Below, one piece after another: positions 49,592-62,050 of a DNA stretch of 64,000 bases (position 1 is the stretch's first letter; each line of letters opens with the position of its first letter). The position numbers were made by a program, and so were the translations under genes. The notes under the pieces were generated by a model, which ran no database searches, was not told where the DNA came from, and saw only the letters and a program-made list of their open reading frames with translations. The stretch is from Unio delphinus (lineage: Eukaryota > Mollusca > Bivalvia > Unionida > Unionidae): assembly GCA_029339505.1 (NCBI GenBank), contig JAQISU010000166.1, positions 3,651,001-3,715,000 of the forward strand, in the 5' to 3' direction.

Positions 49592-50330
49592 ACGTTTGCA
49601 GGGAAGTTGTGCTCCTCACAACACTTTACGCATGGGAATCATGGATGGCGAAACAACGTCATGCCTGGAAGCTGAACCACTTTTTATACCACAAGTCTCA
49701 GGCAAATCCTTAGCATCAAGTGGCAGGACAAGGTAGTCGCCCGAGCAGGTCTCTGCAGCATCCACATCATCCTAATGCAGTCTCAGATACACTGGGCTGG
49801 ACATGATGTACGCATGCCAGACCACCGGCTGCCTAAGAGACGCTTCTATGACGAGCTACAACAAGGACAGCGATCACTGAGGTCAGAAGAAACGCTTCAA
49901 AGACAATCTGAAAGCTGCATTGAAAGCGTTCCACATAAGCCCGTGATCCTTGGGAGTAAACAGCAAGCGAACGAGTCACTTGGCGTTCCTCCGTGCACAA
50001 AGGCTCCAAGTTGTATGAATCAAGCAGGGCAGCAGCTGCAGTGGCAAGCTAGAAAATACACGTACCATCAGTCCTCCTGGAGATGTTCCACTCATCCCCT
50101 CTCCCTTATGCAAAAGATCATTCCGTGCAAGAATTGGCCTCATATGCCACATAACCGAACCAGCCCTTTCAACCCTCAGATTACTAGAGTATTCCTCGTC
50201 GCATCGACGGACTAACAACATTCTTTCTTATTTGTCAATTACTTGGTTTTTTAAAAAAATTGACATTTTTAGTATTTGTAGCTTGTCCTTTTGGCATAAC
50301 TTCATTTACTTTGTTTGTAAGAACAATAAA

Positions 50331-51363
50331 GGATGATGGTGATAATTATAATTATGGGCGCTCGCACATAGGGGAGTGTATGGCATTTGCCCCCTCTCCC
50401 ATTTCACCTCTAAACATGCTTTGGGCTACATCGGTAAAACTTAATATATCACCCCGACATGTTTGTTCTCTACTCCCCATCCATGAAAAAAGATGAGGAA
50501 AATGACAACGGTGGAGATTGGGACGATGATCATTTTGATAGCAAGCGTGGGTCATAACATGCTACACATTTACTTTGTTGTCATTTACAGCGTTAAACCC
50601 TATCATCAATCGCTGCTTAATTTATAGCGTACATATCAATTTCCTAAATGATAAGTGATTGTCTGTTACATTTGATTTGTTTATTGGTACTTAGGTCTGC
50701 TTAGTATACTATTAATGTATGCTATTTCTGTTAGTCACTTTTGTACGTTGGTTTTGGCTACATTGATATACAATGACAAAACAAATCCCGTATCTCAAGT
50801 GGGCGTGACGATGCTGTCTCTTATTTTGACTGACAATCTTATCTTCTGTTTTTTTTAACCAATGAAACGTTTTGTTTACTTCGCTAAGGGAAAGAGTGTT
50901 TTTTTTATGCGACTTACTTGTAGGTTGACAGGATAGTATTACCGGGTTTCCCATGCTTCATTCATGGACTATACGCCTGTATTTATTTGGACAGGTAACC
51001 ACTTGAATTAGCACATCACTTGAGACTCAAGAACTATGATCATTTAGATGTCTCAAAAGACACTTGTGAGCGTAAGTGTTTTTAAAATACAAAAAAGACA
51101 TTATGTTAACATAACGTGCATACACAAATGCTCTTTTCCTCATCATCCAATGAGTATCCATATTTGGGCGTTTCTTACTTCATAGTTTTCAGCAGGGAAG
51201 ACAAAAGACAAACATATGCACAGACTGGACCATATTTTACACCACTGACATGCATGCATATACACTTAAACGCAAACAGATAATTTACATTAAATATTGG
51301 AGAGCACGTTGAACTTTTAAGTTTTATTTTAAACCCATAGTTTCTGCGTCTCCAGGATATACA
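50331..51363. other. Unassigned DNA
   Basis: Short frames at 50260-50496 and 50352-50555 overlap on opposite strands and match nothing known. No tandem repeat seen. Confidence 0.45.
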
Positions 51364-51540
51364 CTAGCCCCAATGCGCCAAATGCGCCCTCGTATGACTC
51401 TAGAAGAGTCTGGAAGGTGCAGACTAGTCGCAGCGCGCCCTCGTATGCCTCTCGAAGAACATGAAGGGTGTAGACTAGCTCCAATGCGCCCTCGTATGCT
51501 CTCGAAAAGACCATGGAAGGTGTAGACTAGCCCCAATGCG
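51364..51540. repeat. ~51-bp minisatellite, 3.5 copies
   Basis: Units share CTAGCCCCAATGCGCC and CTCGTATGCCTCTCGAA then GGTGTAGA. It is noticeably richer in GC than other arrays in the window. The 51-bp period leaves minus-strand frames open (51329-51536). Confidence 0.88.
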
Positions 51541-51779
51541 CCTTAATACGCATATTGAAAGAGACGACTAATAAAAACAAGCTGTTTTAGCGGTAGGGTG
51601 CGTCCCATAATGATGTTTCAAGTGTTGGACGTCTTAAAAATACCTTATTTTAATGGTTTTACCATTTTTGACTTTATCTTTGTTTCGCATGATCTTAACC
51701 TTTTGTTTAATTAAACGTTACTGGAACAACATGCCTTCCTGGGGATTTTAGCAAAACTTCTGCCGCGCTTTGCTACCTA

Positions 51780-51851
51780 ATACATACATACATACATACA
51801 TACATACATACATACATACATACATACATACATACATACATACATACATAC
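51780..51851. repeat. (CATA)n microsatellite
   Basis: About 18 tetranucleotide units. Confidence 0.97.
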
Positions 51852-51944
51852 ACTTACAAACATATGTACGTACCTTATCGCTGATTCAAGATTTAACGTT
51901 TTTTACTCGTCTAAACTTCCGATTATAAGGTTTCAGAACTCAGA

Positions 51945-52760
51945 TGGAAGGCTAATCCTCTCTTCAGATTATGTATTCCAATATTCATCTCTTCAGATTA
52001 TTCCAATATTCATCTCTTCAGCTTATGTATTCCAATATTATTCCCTTCAGATTATATGATCCAATATTGCTCCCTTCAGATTATATATTCCAATATTCCT
52101 CCCTTCCGAGTATTTATTCCAATATTCCTCTCTTCAAATTATTCCAATATTTCTCTTTTCAAGTTATGTATTCCAACATCCCCCCCCTTCAGATTATGTA
52201 TTCCAATATTCCTCTCTTCAGATTATGTATTCCAATATTAATCCCTTCAGATTATGTCTTCCAATATTCCTCTCTTCAGATTTTGTATTCCAATATTCCT
52301 CTCTTCAGATTATGTATTCCAATATTCCTCCCTTCATGTTATGTATTCCAATATTCCTCTCTTCAGATTATGTATTCCAATATTCCTCCCTTCAGATTAT
52401 GTATTCCAATATTCCTCCCTTCAGATTATGTATTCCAATATTCCTTTCTCATATTAGATATTCCAATTCTAATCTCCAGATAGTATTTATTCCAATATTC
52501 TTAACCCCAGAGTGCGTATTCCAATCTTGTCCTTCCCAGAAGGTGTATTCCTTTATTGTTATCTCCGGATTATGTATTCAGCGTTGTTCTCTCCCGACTG
52601 TGTATTCAAATGCTGTTCTTTCCATTTTGTATACTCCAGGGGTGGTATCTAAAGATTATGTATTCCAATGGTGCCCTCTATAGATTATGTATTCCAATGG
52701 TGCCCTCTATAGATTGTGTATTCCAGAGTTGTTCTCTCCAGATTGTACACTCGATTAGTT
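51945..52760. repeat. 29-bp minisatellite
   Basis: About 28 units of 28-29 bp: TTCAGATTATGTATTCCAAT + ATTCCTCCC. It is nearly uniform at 52150-52450 and diverges to the right (52490-52760). Because stops are lacking in the unit and 29 is not a multiple of 3, all three plus frames stay open for 60-170 codons; these are not genes. Confidence 0.96.
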
Positions 52761-53094
52761 ATTACCCACATACGGTATCACAAATATTATTCTCTCATCA
52801 TGCTTCAGATATACGAATTATTTCATTTCATAAACCCGTGGATATTCCTTGTAAAACCATCAGTGATCTTTAACGTCTGAAGATGTTAATTGGTGTTGCT
52901 ATTGTTAAATTTTTTCTCCAAACAACACATACGTTTGATCCTGTATCATTCTGGACCGTATTCATTATTGCATTGTGCCATACATGACTAAACCATCAGC
53001 TATAGTCCCTAGGAAACTTTGTAATATTATTTTCCATGATATGTCACTTCATTCAGATACAAATATTACCAGAAAACGCAGCATAGCCCATGTT
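52761..53094. other. Unassigned spacer
   Basis: No supported feature. Confidence 0.45.
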
Positions 53095-53775
53095 ATAAAT
53101 GGGTGATGAGGTTGCGTCCATGTAATTACCTGACATAAATGGGTGCTGGGGTTGCGTCCATGTAAGTGCCTGACATTGATGGGGACTGACATACTGCGTC
53201 AACGTAAGGGCCTTACATAAATGGGGGCTGACATGTTGTGTCTAAAGGACCTTACATAAATATGGATTCACATGTTGCGTCAACGTAAGGACCTTACGTA
53301 AATGGGGTTGACATGTTGCGTCCATGTAAGAGCCTTACATAAATGTGGTGGACATGTTGCGTCGATGTTGCCTTACATGAATGGGGGCTGATATGTTGTG
53401 TCCTCGTAAGGGCCTGACATAAATATGAGTTGATATGTTGCGTCAGCATAAAGACCTTACATACAAATGGTCTGACATGTTGCGTCCATGTAAGGGCCTG
53501 ACATAAATGGGGACTGACATGCTGCATCCATGTAAGGGCCTGACATAAATGGGGACTGACATGTTGCTTCCATCTATGTGCCTGACATAAATATGAGTTG
53601 ACATGATGCGTCAAAGTAAGGGCCTGACACTAACATAAATGGGGGCTGACATGTTGCTTCCATCTATGTGCCTGACATAAATATGAGTTGACATGATGCG
53701 TCAAAGTAAGGGCCTGACACTGACATAAATGGGGACTGACATATTGCTTCCATCTATGTGCCTGACATAAATAGG
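53095..53775. repeat. 42-bp minisatellite with a ~90-bp higher-order unit
   Basis: About 16 units with CCTGACATAAATGGGG, CTGACATGTTGCGTC and CATGTAAGGG. At 53555-53775 a two-unit block of about 88 bp (one unit with CTTCCATCTATGTG, the next with ATGAGTTGACATGATGCGTC) repeats about 2.5 times. Confidence 0.95.
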
Positions 53776-55349
53776 CCATTTTTTGCTTGTCAACAGATAC
53801 CCGAAACTCGTCAAAAATGAAGAAAACACTCAGGAACGTAATTTATGTGTAGTAATATCAAGTAAAACGCACCTAAAGTTAAGGACTTTAAAGATAGAAG
53901 GTATGGAAAAGATCTGAAAAGGTGTGTACGAATTAAGTACAGGAAAACGTTAAATTTCTTTGACTTCAAAGTGAGACAGATTTAGGGATATTTTTCTTGT
54001 TGTCACTGGTTTAATGCAGGTTCTGCAAATAGCAAAAGAATATTTTTTTTTTTTTACAGTAAATACAATTATTAATTGTCAGACCTAACTTAAACACATA
54101 TTTAGTGGTATTAAGTTAAACAAATATCCTTAAGTGTCACCTGATAGTGAGTGATATCTTATACATAGAGCGGGCTACTCCCGTATATCTTTCAAGAAGT
54201 ATTTCAGGTGAAAATTGTCTATATTTGTATCCAAATCGGAAGTACAGTTCTATATATGGCAATCTTCATTGAACGTTAAAAATAACATTAGCTCTATAGA
54301 TAATTTATGTGCCGGCTTACTTTATACCTTAGCATGACAAATGGACACATTCCAGAAGTGACCAGTCATATCCTAATTTACCTACGTGTTGGAGTGCATG
54401 CACGTTGTGTAATGCATGCCGATATCGAAATTAGTGTAGTACCCGGAATTCAGCCGTGGAACTTTTGCTGTTTTTCCCCCTCGAAATTTTAGATATTCAA
54501 ACAAGGTTTGTATCTGCAAAAGATTTATAATTAAATTTTAAAAAATAGCCGTGTTTAAGAATGACGTCTATCCAGAAGTTATGGTGTGGCTAAATCAGAT
54601 AGTGTTCAGGTCGACTTCAACCCATTAACTCTAAAGATTACTCCAATGAGAGGTGAAATACCCTAACAATTAGTACATTCATAGATACAAATGAAACAAA
54701 GCGGTGCGAAAAAGCCGTTACAGATTTTGAAAGTGAGATTAGCGATTTTTAGAATTATTCAAAAGAGAGTCATACGTTTCCAATGAATTTGACAAAACAA
54801 ACAATGTTCTTAAACTCCAAGGCCATACTGCGAATTTAACTTTGTAATATTGCGTGTCTAAAGGTGGAGTCTATTGAACACAGACGTGGAGACAAAAGGC
54901 AAACTGGGTTTTATTTGTTGACGATACCGTGGAAGGATCTAGATCGTGATAAAAGGATAATTATAACTTTTTTATTTTGAGGCTCGGATGAAAAACGCCT
55001 ACTTAGTGACGGAAACAAGAGATGTCCTGTTTAACAATGTTTTTCTTTCTCTTTTAGTTTCTTCCTCCACTCAAAGATAAGTTGTAATCATCCAGACGGT
55101 TTGATAGTAATGCCATACATGGTACATCAAACGTTGGATGGCGATGGTGCAAGACTATAAACTCTTTAAAACTCAAATCCACCTGTTGCAAGATCTTTAA
55201 ATAGGAAAACAAATTGAAAACAATTAAAATAGATCTTCGCGCACATTTGATGTTCACTTTCTTTCTCTGAGAATAAGGAAGAACAAAAATCACCAGTATT
55301 TCACTTTTATCTTCCCTCGTATGAATATGTATCAAACTTTTTAATGACA
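53776..55349. other. Unassigned AT-rich DNA
   Basis: A 98-codon minus frame at 55054-55350 and a 61-codon plus frame at 54307-54492 are unrecognised. Nothing else is seen in 1.6 kb. Confidence 0.4.
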
Positions 55350-55495
55350 TTTACCTTCCCTAGCATGTACATTTAGCACACCTTCTTTTCACGACCTTTA
55401 CATTTCCTCGCATATACATATATCACACCTTTATACGACCTTTACCTTCCCTCACATGTACATGTATAACACCTTCTTTTTACAACCGTTACCTT
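55350..55495. repeat. ~47-bp tandem repeat, 3 copies
   Basis: Units share TTTACCTTCCCT, GCATGTACAT and ACACCTTCTTTT. Confidence 0.8.
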
Positions 55496-56804
55496 CCTTC
55501 CATTTACTTCTTAAATCAAATATTTAATTTGCTGTCCTTACTTTCCCTCCTCGTCAGCGTACAATATCCGTTTTTCCAAAAACCTGCTTGTACTTCGTCT
55601 TGTCTACTTTTTGATTACCGAATTTTCTGTAAAGGTTCTTTTTGATAGATTGAGGATGGGGGAGAGAGAATGTTATGGGGGCAGTAATGCCAATTAAAGC
55701 AGAATAATTACTTAGATCAACGGTAAATATATTAAAATATTTTTATTAGGCTTGCGGGTTTGTCATTTTGTTTAGTTTCTTCTCAACATAAATGTCCTTG
55801 AACTTATACACGTGAATGGTTGAACTTTCAGGTTCATGAAGTAAACGATGTGTTTATAGTGCTGTACTTTCTTCATTAAAACCATCTTTTGTGTTTCAAT
55901 CATAAGCGTGTCTAAAATTGATTTAATCACTGTGAATAAAAATAGAAACTCAAAAAAAAGAAAACAATCAACTTATCAATATGCAAAGATGCTAGTAAAT
56001 AGCTTGAAAAGGCAAAGAAGGGTACAATATCCAACTTTGTCCAGGTTGATGTGCAAAAGGAGATCAAGAAGTTGGTTCATATAATAAACTAGACAAATTA
56101 CAAAATGTTTCAGATGCTGAAGTTTGGTCTAAAGACAACAAGCTTTGGTACATTTCTTCAATTACTGCTCTGAAGCTGAACTCCATCCCCTCCATACTTG
56201 GTTCAGAGTATTGTGGCAATTTGAGGTTTTAAATTTCTTCAACAGTGGGGTTGCTCTAATCCTGTATGCTTTCCATAGCATTCTTCCAGGCAGCAACAAT
56301 GCTGCATCATCAACATGCATGGTGTGGAACCTGATGACTTGATGGGTAAGCAAAGTGTTGCTGTATTCAAAAGGAAAAGGTCCAGATGGTGAGTATTGTG
56401 TAGACTGGGACAAGATGGTCAGTGGACGGTTTAGCCACAATGTGTAACTAGGACAGTATGGAAGGTCATCAAGTTATGCTGAGCCAGTACATCACACAAG
56501 ACAGCTGGATTGAATGCTTAAAAAACCGTTAGTAGTCATCATAGACAGAATTGTCATCTGCTGAGTTGTTTTACAGTCTCTCATTGATATCTGATAAAAA
56601 TATGCAAACTATAGAAGCCAGTGAAGACCGACTGTAATCACATTATCCCAGTCTTACTGGCAGTAGGGCCATATGCAGACAGGTTAGGGTACTTATGTCC
56701 TGTGGACTGCCAAATTGGGGGGGGGGGGGGAGCAAATCTCCCCATGTATTCTAGAAATGATATATACCCGGTACACACAGTATATCAACACTAAAACTGA
56801 ACTG

Positions 56805-56809
<5 letters not shown>
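55496..56809. other. Unassigned DNA; possible decayed coding remnant at 56100-56680
   Basis: The part 56100-56680 has more even composition and a 92-codon minus frame (56440-56162, with TMHVDDAALLLPGRMLWKAY) that looks protein-like but matches no family I can name. Other minus frames there are also wordy, as in a frameshifted pseudogene or old transposable element. A G run lies at 56717-56731. Confidence 0.3.

Positions 56810-56899
<90 letters not shown>
56810..56899. repeat. (TA)n microsatellite
   Basis: A 90-bp TA run. Both strands stay open through it (poly Tyr-Ile). Confidence 0.97.
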
Positions 56900-56902
<3 letters not shown>

Positions 56903-57546
56903 TGGCTTGAATTAGTGAATAAACGCAAATGAATTTAGTATGCACACTGAACTGTTGTTGCAGTCCTAAGCAAAAGCTTAGAAAGATAAACATGCAACCT
57001 GCAGGCAGCCACCAATGGGAATGAGGGAAGGTAATTTTGTAGTAGTAACTTCCAATTATCTATGTGATATATAGACGGAAAGACAATTTTTTGTCTTTAC
57101 AAAGGGATAATGACTTTTAACTTTGCGTTAGGACTCGGGTTTGAATATCTGTAGAGTACGACTTAAAATTCTCTTCTCTGTAAGATAGTGATATTTATTA
57201 GTACAATTTATTAGTGTTATTTTATAGTGATACTTATTAGTACAATTTATTAGTGTTATTTTATAGTGATATTTATTAGCGCTATTTTTTCATTTTAAGG
57301 GGATAGTGTGAATGAACTTTATACTGACATTAAAATATTTGTAGACGACAAGTCTCTTACGTAATTGTCGATAGTCCTGACCCCGTTGCAGATAGTCTCA
57401 ACGGTGACCGACACAAATACACGTAATTCATTCAATAACTGGCTTGTAATTTCCATCACTAGCAAGACAGAAACAATGATAATCTCATGGGGGAAAAAAG
57501 ATAGGTCAATCGTGTACCGTCATGTTTTGGATAACACTTACGTAAC

Positions 57547-57549
<3 letters not shown>
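56900..57549. other. Unassigned spacer with a 45-bp repeat
   Basis: At 57187-57285 a block TTTATTAGTACAATTTATTA + GTGTTATTTTATAGTGA is repeated about 2.3 times. Confidence 0.6.

Positions 57550-57597
<48 letters not shown>
57550..57597. repeat. (CA)n microsatellite
   Basis: A pure 48-bp run, not joined to a recognisable SINE end. Confidence 0.95.
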
Positions 57598-57599
<2 letters not shown>

Positions 57600-57689
57600 G
57601 ACTAATTTTCCTCGATTCATGTTTTACTGTATGAATCATTAACTATATACATCAAAATGCATTATGTAATTTAAATTTCTCTTTTGATA

Positions 57690-57923
57690 GTATGAAAGAC
57701 TTATAAAAATGGTACTGACAGCTGCCTCGCTATGCACTCAGCATTTAGAGGTTAGTGTTAGGACTGGTTAGCCTGGTGTCAGGATAATGCTACTGGGTGG
57801 GACCTTGTGGTACATGTATGCGGCATGATGCCCCGGTGTAGACATCACTATAATCTGTCACATAGCAGAACTCATAGCGATATGACTGAAAAATTGTTTA
57901 AACTACGATACAAATCCAGATAT
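57690..57923 (+). mobile_element. tRNA-derived SINE, family 1, copy 7 (head missing)
   Basis: It starts inside the linker (GAAAGACTTATAAAAATGGT), then GACAGCTGCCTCGCTATGC, TTAGTGTTAGGACTGGTTAG, GTGTCAGGATAATGC, CGGCATGATGCCCC, CTCATAGCGATATGACTG and AACTACGATACAAATCC, followed by an (AC)n tail and then other short repeats. Confidence 0.9.
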
Positions 57924-58043
57924 CACACACACACATACACACCCTCTCTCTTTCTCTATCTAATGAATGAATGAATGAATGAATGAATGAATGAATGAAT
58001 GAATGAATAAATAAATGAATGAATGAATGAATGAATGAATATC
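57924..58043. repeat. Composite microsatellite: (AC)n, CT-rich, (AATG)n
   Basis: The SINE tail (AC)n at 57924-57951 passes into a short CTCT segment and about 20 AATG units (57960-58043, with two AATA units). Confidence 0.93.
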
Positions 58044-58127
58044 TAATGAAGGTCTATATTGTACTTACAATATGCCGATATATTACCCCATTGAATTCTT
58101 ATATTCACACAAGGATAGAGAAAGTTA

Positions 58128-58196
58128 ATATAAACTGTAAACTGCCACACTGCCGAAATCGTAGCGATATGATTGCAAACGTGTTAAAGCTACGTT

Positions 58197-58202
<6 letters not shown>
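58128..58202 (+). mobile_element. tRNA-derived SINE, family 1, copy 8 (3' end only)
   Basis: The last 75 bp: AACTGCCACACTGCCGAAAT, CGTAGCGATATGATTGC and TTAAAGCTACGTTACAAAT, then a (CT)n tail. Confidence 0.85.

Positions 58203-58261
<59 letters not shown>
58203..58261. repeat. (CT)n microsatellite, SINE tail
   Basis: A 59-bp run attached to SINE copy 8. Confidence 0.97.
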
Positions 58262-58262
<1 letters not shown>

Positions 58263-58429
58263 TTTTTTGCTGAACTCACATTCACACATAATATCGGCCA
58301 TAACTTTATTCTAAACTATTTCCATGTATTTTGCGTATCACTAACAAAGTAAAAATGACCGTTAATATATAACACATACCTAGAGGGTTTGAAAACCATA
58401 ACTAGAGGTTCAACATGCATATTGAATGA

Positions 58430-58865
58430 GATAACTTTCATTGAATGGACTGTTCACCTTTCGTCAACATAGGTAATTTTCATTGTCTGAACTGTTGATA
58501 AATTATTCCCCAACATAGGTAAATTTCGTTGACAGGACTGCGGGTAATTTTGACTGAATGGATTGTTGGTAATTTCCATTGGCTGGACCATTGGTAAATT
58601 ACTGTCCAACATAGGCAATTTTGTTTGAGTCGACTGTTGGTAACTTTCATTGAGCGGACTGTTGGTAATTTTCATTAAATGGACTGTTGTTAGTTTTCAT
58701 TAAATGGAATGTTGGTAATTTTCATTAAATTAACTGTTGGTAATTTTCATTAAAGTAACTGTTTGTAATTTTCATTAAAATAACTATCGGTAATTTTCAT
58801 TGAATGAATGGTAATGGTAAGGTTGGTAATTTTAATTAAATGGACTGTTGGTAAATTTCTGTCCC
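58430..58865. repeat. 25-bp minisatellite
   Basis: About 16 units of ATTAAATGGACTGTTGGTAA + TTTTC with several diverged copies on the left. Confidence 0.92.
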
Positions 58866-59232
58866 AAGGAACGGAGCTATACTAGTTCATTCTTTTCGGA
58901 TAACGAAACAATGTGAGGCCCCAATGATAGCATTTAAATGTGACCTTTTCCTCTGATATATGATGTCAAATAAGCTTACATATTTTGATAAAAAATGCTT
59001 CTGTCAATAAAAAATGTTATTGTTCATGTAACGTAACAAATGTTTTTGCTTCCACCAACACGACCTACTTTTTTCTAATGTGATATACAAATAATTACTC
59101 TTTGTTAATTTCCAAAGGAAGAGAAATCGATACATCAAGAGCAGATGTTGAAAGTGTGTTATGCGATTAGGTTTCAGGGATTGAAATACACTTCCCATCT
59201 GTTCAGTACCTGCATGGATAACTAAACAATAA
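58866..59232. other. Unassigned spacer
   Basis: No supported feature. Confidence 0.45.
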
Positions 59233-59513
59233 TAGCTCCGTTGGCCTAGTGGTTAGAGCGTCTGCCTCGTATGCGAGAATTGGTGGTTTCGATCCCCCTC
59301 CGAGTCATACCATTGACTTACATAATGGTAATTACAACTGCCTCACTTAGCGCTCAGCATTAAGATGTTAGTGTTAGGACTGGTCAGGCTGGTGTCAGGA
59401 TACTGTGACTGGGTGGGTCATTATGCTACATGTCTGCGGCATGATGTTCCAGTGCTATAAACTGTCAGATGCAGTATGACTGAAAAATTATTAAACCTGT
59501 TACAAATCCATAG
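59233..59513 (+). mobile_element. tRNA-derived SINE, family 1, copy 9 (full head)
   Basis: This copy has the best-preserved head: GCTCCGTTGGCCTAGTGGTT and AGAGCGTCTGCCTCG, with a B-box GGTTTCGATCCCC. The body follows (GAGTCATACCATTGACTTAC, TTAGTGTTAGGACTGGTC, GTGACTGGGTGGG, CGGCATGATGTTCC), with a ~30-bp deletion near CTATAAACTGTCAGATGCAG. The tail is an AC/GC/GT tract. Confidence 0.92.
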
Positions 59514-59563
59514 CACACATACACACGCGCGCGCGCGCGCGTGTGTGTATATGTGTGTGTGTG
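59514..59563. repeat. Self-complementary (AC)(GC)(GT) microsatellite
   Basis: ACACAC, then about eight CG units, then GTGTGT, a perfect foldback core, followed by ATATGTGTGTGTGTG. Confidence 0.9.
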
Positions 59564-59879
59564 AAAGAGGGAGAGAGATAAGGGGGTTGTGGTTTACGCA
59601 CGATCCCTCCTCCCAAAGATCCTAATCAACTGAATTCAAGCTGGAAATAACCACAACATTATGCCGCTGGAACCACTTTAAAATGCAGAAGCTTTAAGCG
59701 GCTCTCCGTCTCATACAAATGTGTTTTTGTGGATGATCCAGTGATATATATGAATTACTGCCTTTCAATCATACAATTATAGTGTCGCTGTGCAACGATA
59801 ATTTAGAAATTAATTTCTTCTTGAAACATAATATGCATCTTATTAATAATTATATATGGGTTTCACTTTTAAATTCTTC
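59564..59879. other. Unassigned spacer
   Basis: No supported feature apart from a short GA-rich stretch at its left edge. Confidence 0.45.
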
Positions 59880-60325
59880 ATGTCACTAGGCATAACATGA
59901 CATGCTTATCATGTCACTAGGAATATCATGTCATACTTATCATATCGCTGAATGTCACATGGCATACTTATCATGTTACTGCATTTCATGGCAGAGTTAT
60001 CATGTCATTCGTCATAACGTTGCATATTGTTTATATCACCGGACATAACATGTCATAGTTATCATATCACCGGACATAACATGTCATAGTTATCATATCA
60101 CCGGAAATAAAATATATCACCGGACATAACATGTCATAGTTATCATATCACTGGACATAACTTGTCATAGTTATCATATCACCGGAAATAACTTGTCATA
60201 TTTATCATATGACTGGGCATAACATGTCATAGTTATCAAATGACTGGGCATAACATGTCATATTTATCATATGACTGGGCATAACATGTCATAGTTATCA
60301 TATGACTGGGTATAACATTGATATG
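59880..60325. repeat. 31-bp minisatellite
   Basis: About 14 units of ATCATATCACCGGACATAAC + ATGTCATAGTT; the right-hand copies carry TGACTGGGCATAAC instead. Confidence 0.94.
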
Positions 60326-61477
60326 CTTGTCACTTATGATTCTAAATTAATTGTGTTGGGCTTTTACGAGTTCTATTCTTGCATACTGCTAATGCATTTA
60401 GTTTTCTTGATAAAAAGGAGTTTAATTTAATAAGGAACAGCAATGACTAAGTGACATTTTTCTTCTTCTTACATGGTCTATTTTGTACCTCTGGAAATAT
60501 CACCAAATTGCGTGTTACAATTCTGCAATAGTTGTCAGCTTGTATAAATTACTTAGCCGAACACGCATACCTATTGTTAGATATTACGTTGTGGTCTATC
60601 TACGTTTTTGTCAAATATCAAACCCCTTTACTAATCTATAGTCTAGCTCAATTAAAATGATTGATAAGATAAGAATAACATTTGAAAAGATAAATGCAAA
60701 TACGGGTTCGGAAAATACTTCCCGTGTTTTAATTTCACTGACCTGGTCCACTTGAAATACTGTATAATGTTTATTGATACGGAATAAGTACCTAAGAACT
60801 CGTTCAATAGTTAAATAGGCAGTGACTCGAATGGGACGATATGACGATAATCAGGATATAGTCTTCGCATGTCTGGCAAAACAAAACATGTTTTTTTTTT
60901 TATATTATTGGGCAATATTCGCCATAATCTTCGACTGAAAGTGACCTGGAAAGTAATTTGTATTGAGAAATACGCTTAACCCTCTATTACATTGACGAAA
61001 ATGATCTCGATTTAACAGATTCATATTTCTAATTCTTACAACGACTTGCTTTTTCATTTCCTATGACGTGCTTCTAAACGGAAAATATGTATTGATATTA
61101 CAATGATATCATTAAAATGTTAATAGAAGAAGAGCCCTCGGGTCTAAATAAAGAAATTAAATCCACTTATTGATGTTTGACGATTAATATATAGATAAAC
61201 AGGTGGTGAATATTATCACAGCGTTTCTTTTATATGGAAACATATGGACGTCAATGCTAATAAGCTATGGCAAATGTCTTATCGTTATTGACAGTAAGGC
61301 AATACCGATGTATTGAGTGAGTGTATGACTTATGAATTTGTATATTATACCTATGACTGCAATTGAATGAAATCTAATGTAATAAATAAAACAAGTATAT
61401 TGCAGAGTAGTCAGCTGTGATAATAACACACATCATTGATAGATTCTAGTTTTAAAGATACTCAGTCAAAGTAAATA

Positions 61478-61480
<3 letters not shown>
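60326..61480. other. Unassigned AT-rich DNA
   Basis: No frame, repeat or RNA gene that I can support in 1.15 kb. Confidence 0.45.

Positions 61481-61574
<94 letters not shown>
61481..61574. repeat. (TA)n microsatellite
   Basis: A 94-bp TA run. Confidence 0.97.
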
Positions 61575-61576
<2 letters not shown>

Positions 61577-61761
61577 TGCTTATAAATAGCTGTCATGTTA
61601 AAGTCAATGCGCTCCATATAAGATCGTACAATTAATCAAGAGCAGAAACATCGCACAAAAAGTCAACGAGAAATTTATTTGGTTTTTATTTCACATTTAA
61701 TGAGTTTAATCAATCAGACTTATACATTAAGCTTTTGCAAAATAACATTAACCCAGAAATA

Positions 61762-62050
61762 CCGCTCTGGTGGCCTATTGGTTCGTGGGTTCGAACCCCG
61801 GTCGAGTCATACCAATGACTTACAAAAATTGTATTAACAGCTAACTCGCTTGGCGTTCAGCATTAAGAGGCTAGTATTAGGACGGGACAGCCTGGTTTCA
61901 GGATAATGTGACTGGATGGGACCCCGTGGAACATGTCTGCGGCATAATGCTCCAGTGCTTGACATTACTATAAACTATCAAACTGCAGATATCATAGAGA
62001 CATGACTGAAACATTGCTAAAGCTACGTTAAAAATCCTAATCACACACAC
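61762..62050 (+). mobile_element. tRNA-derived SINE, family 1, copy 10
   Basis: The head has lost its anticodon region: GGTGGCCTATTGGTTCGTGG runs straight into a perfect B box GGTTCGAACCCC. The body is complete (GAGTCATACCAATGACTTAC, CAGCATTAAGAGGCTAGTAT, GATAATGTGACTGGATGGG, CGGCATAATGCTCCAGTGC, AAAGCTACGTTAAAAATCC). The tail is short: only four to five AC units. Confidence 0.92.

Larger units (their letters stand above)
48485..50330 (+). mobile_element. Decayed LINE (endonuclease end, RT fragment, C-terminus) interrupted by a SINE
   Basis: From the left: the end of an AP-type endonuclease (TDHHLIITMLNIRIQP at about 48514-48561, with a stop just before it), the linker region (ETDWAAFRELVYSTALEIPG), the region before the RT (48812-49050), RT palm motif A, the thumb-side segment HGCPRKFIFMVQHLQDGMQA (49432-49491), and C-terminal parts in shifted frames (HWAGHDVRMPDHRLPKRRF at about 49790-49846). 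It ends in an A/T-rich 3' UTR with AATAAA at about 50323. The family is one I recognise as common in invertebrates and fish. Multiple stops and frameshifts make it inactive. Confidence 0.85.

Noticed and set aside
51971..52683. Plus-strand frames of 170, 152 and 105 codons
   Set aside because: All three frames of the 29-bp minisatellite are open because the unit lacks stops; the peptides repeat YSNIPLFRLCIPIFLSSDYV-like strings in rotation. This is a period effect.
56162..56440. 92-codon minus-strand frame considered as a transposon protein
   Set aside because: The composition is protein-like, but no catalytic or binding motif is recognisable; kept only as a possible remnant.
59235..59310. 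tRNA-like head considered as a functional tRNA gene
   Set aside because: The anticodon and acceptor stems do not pair properly, and the sequence continues into the SINE body shared by eleven other copies.
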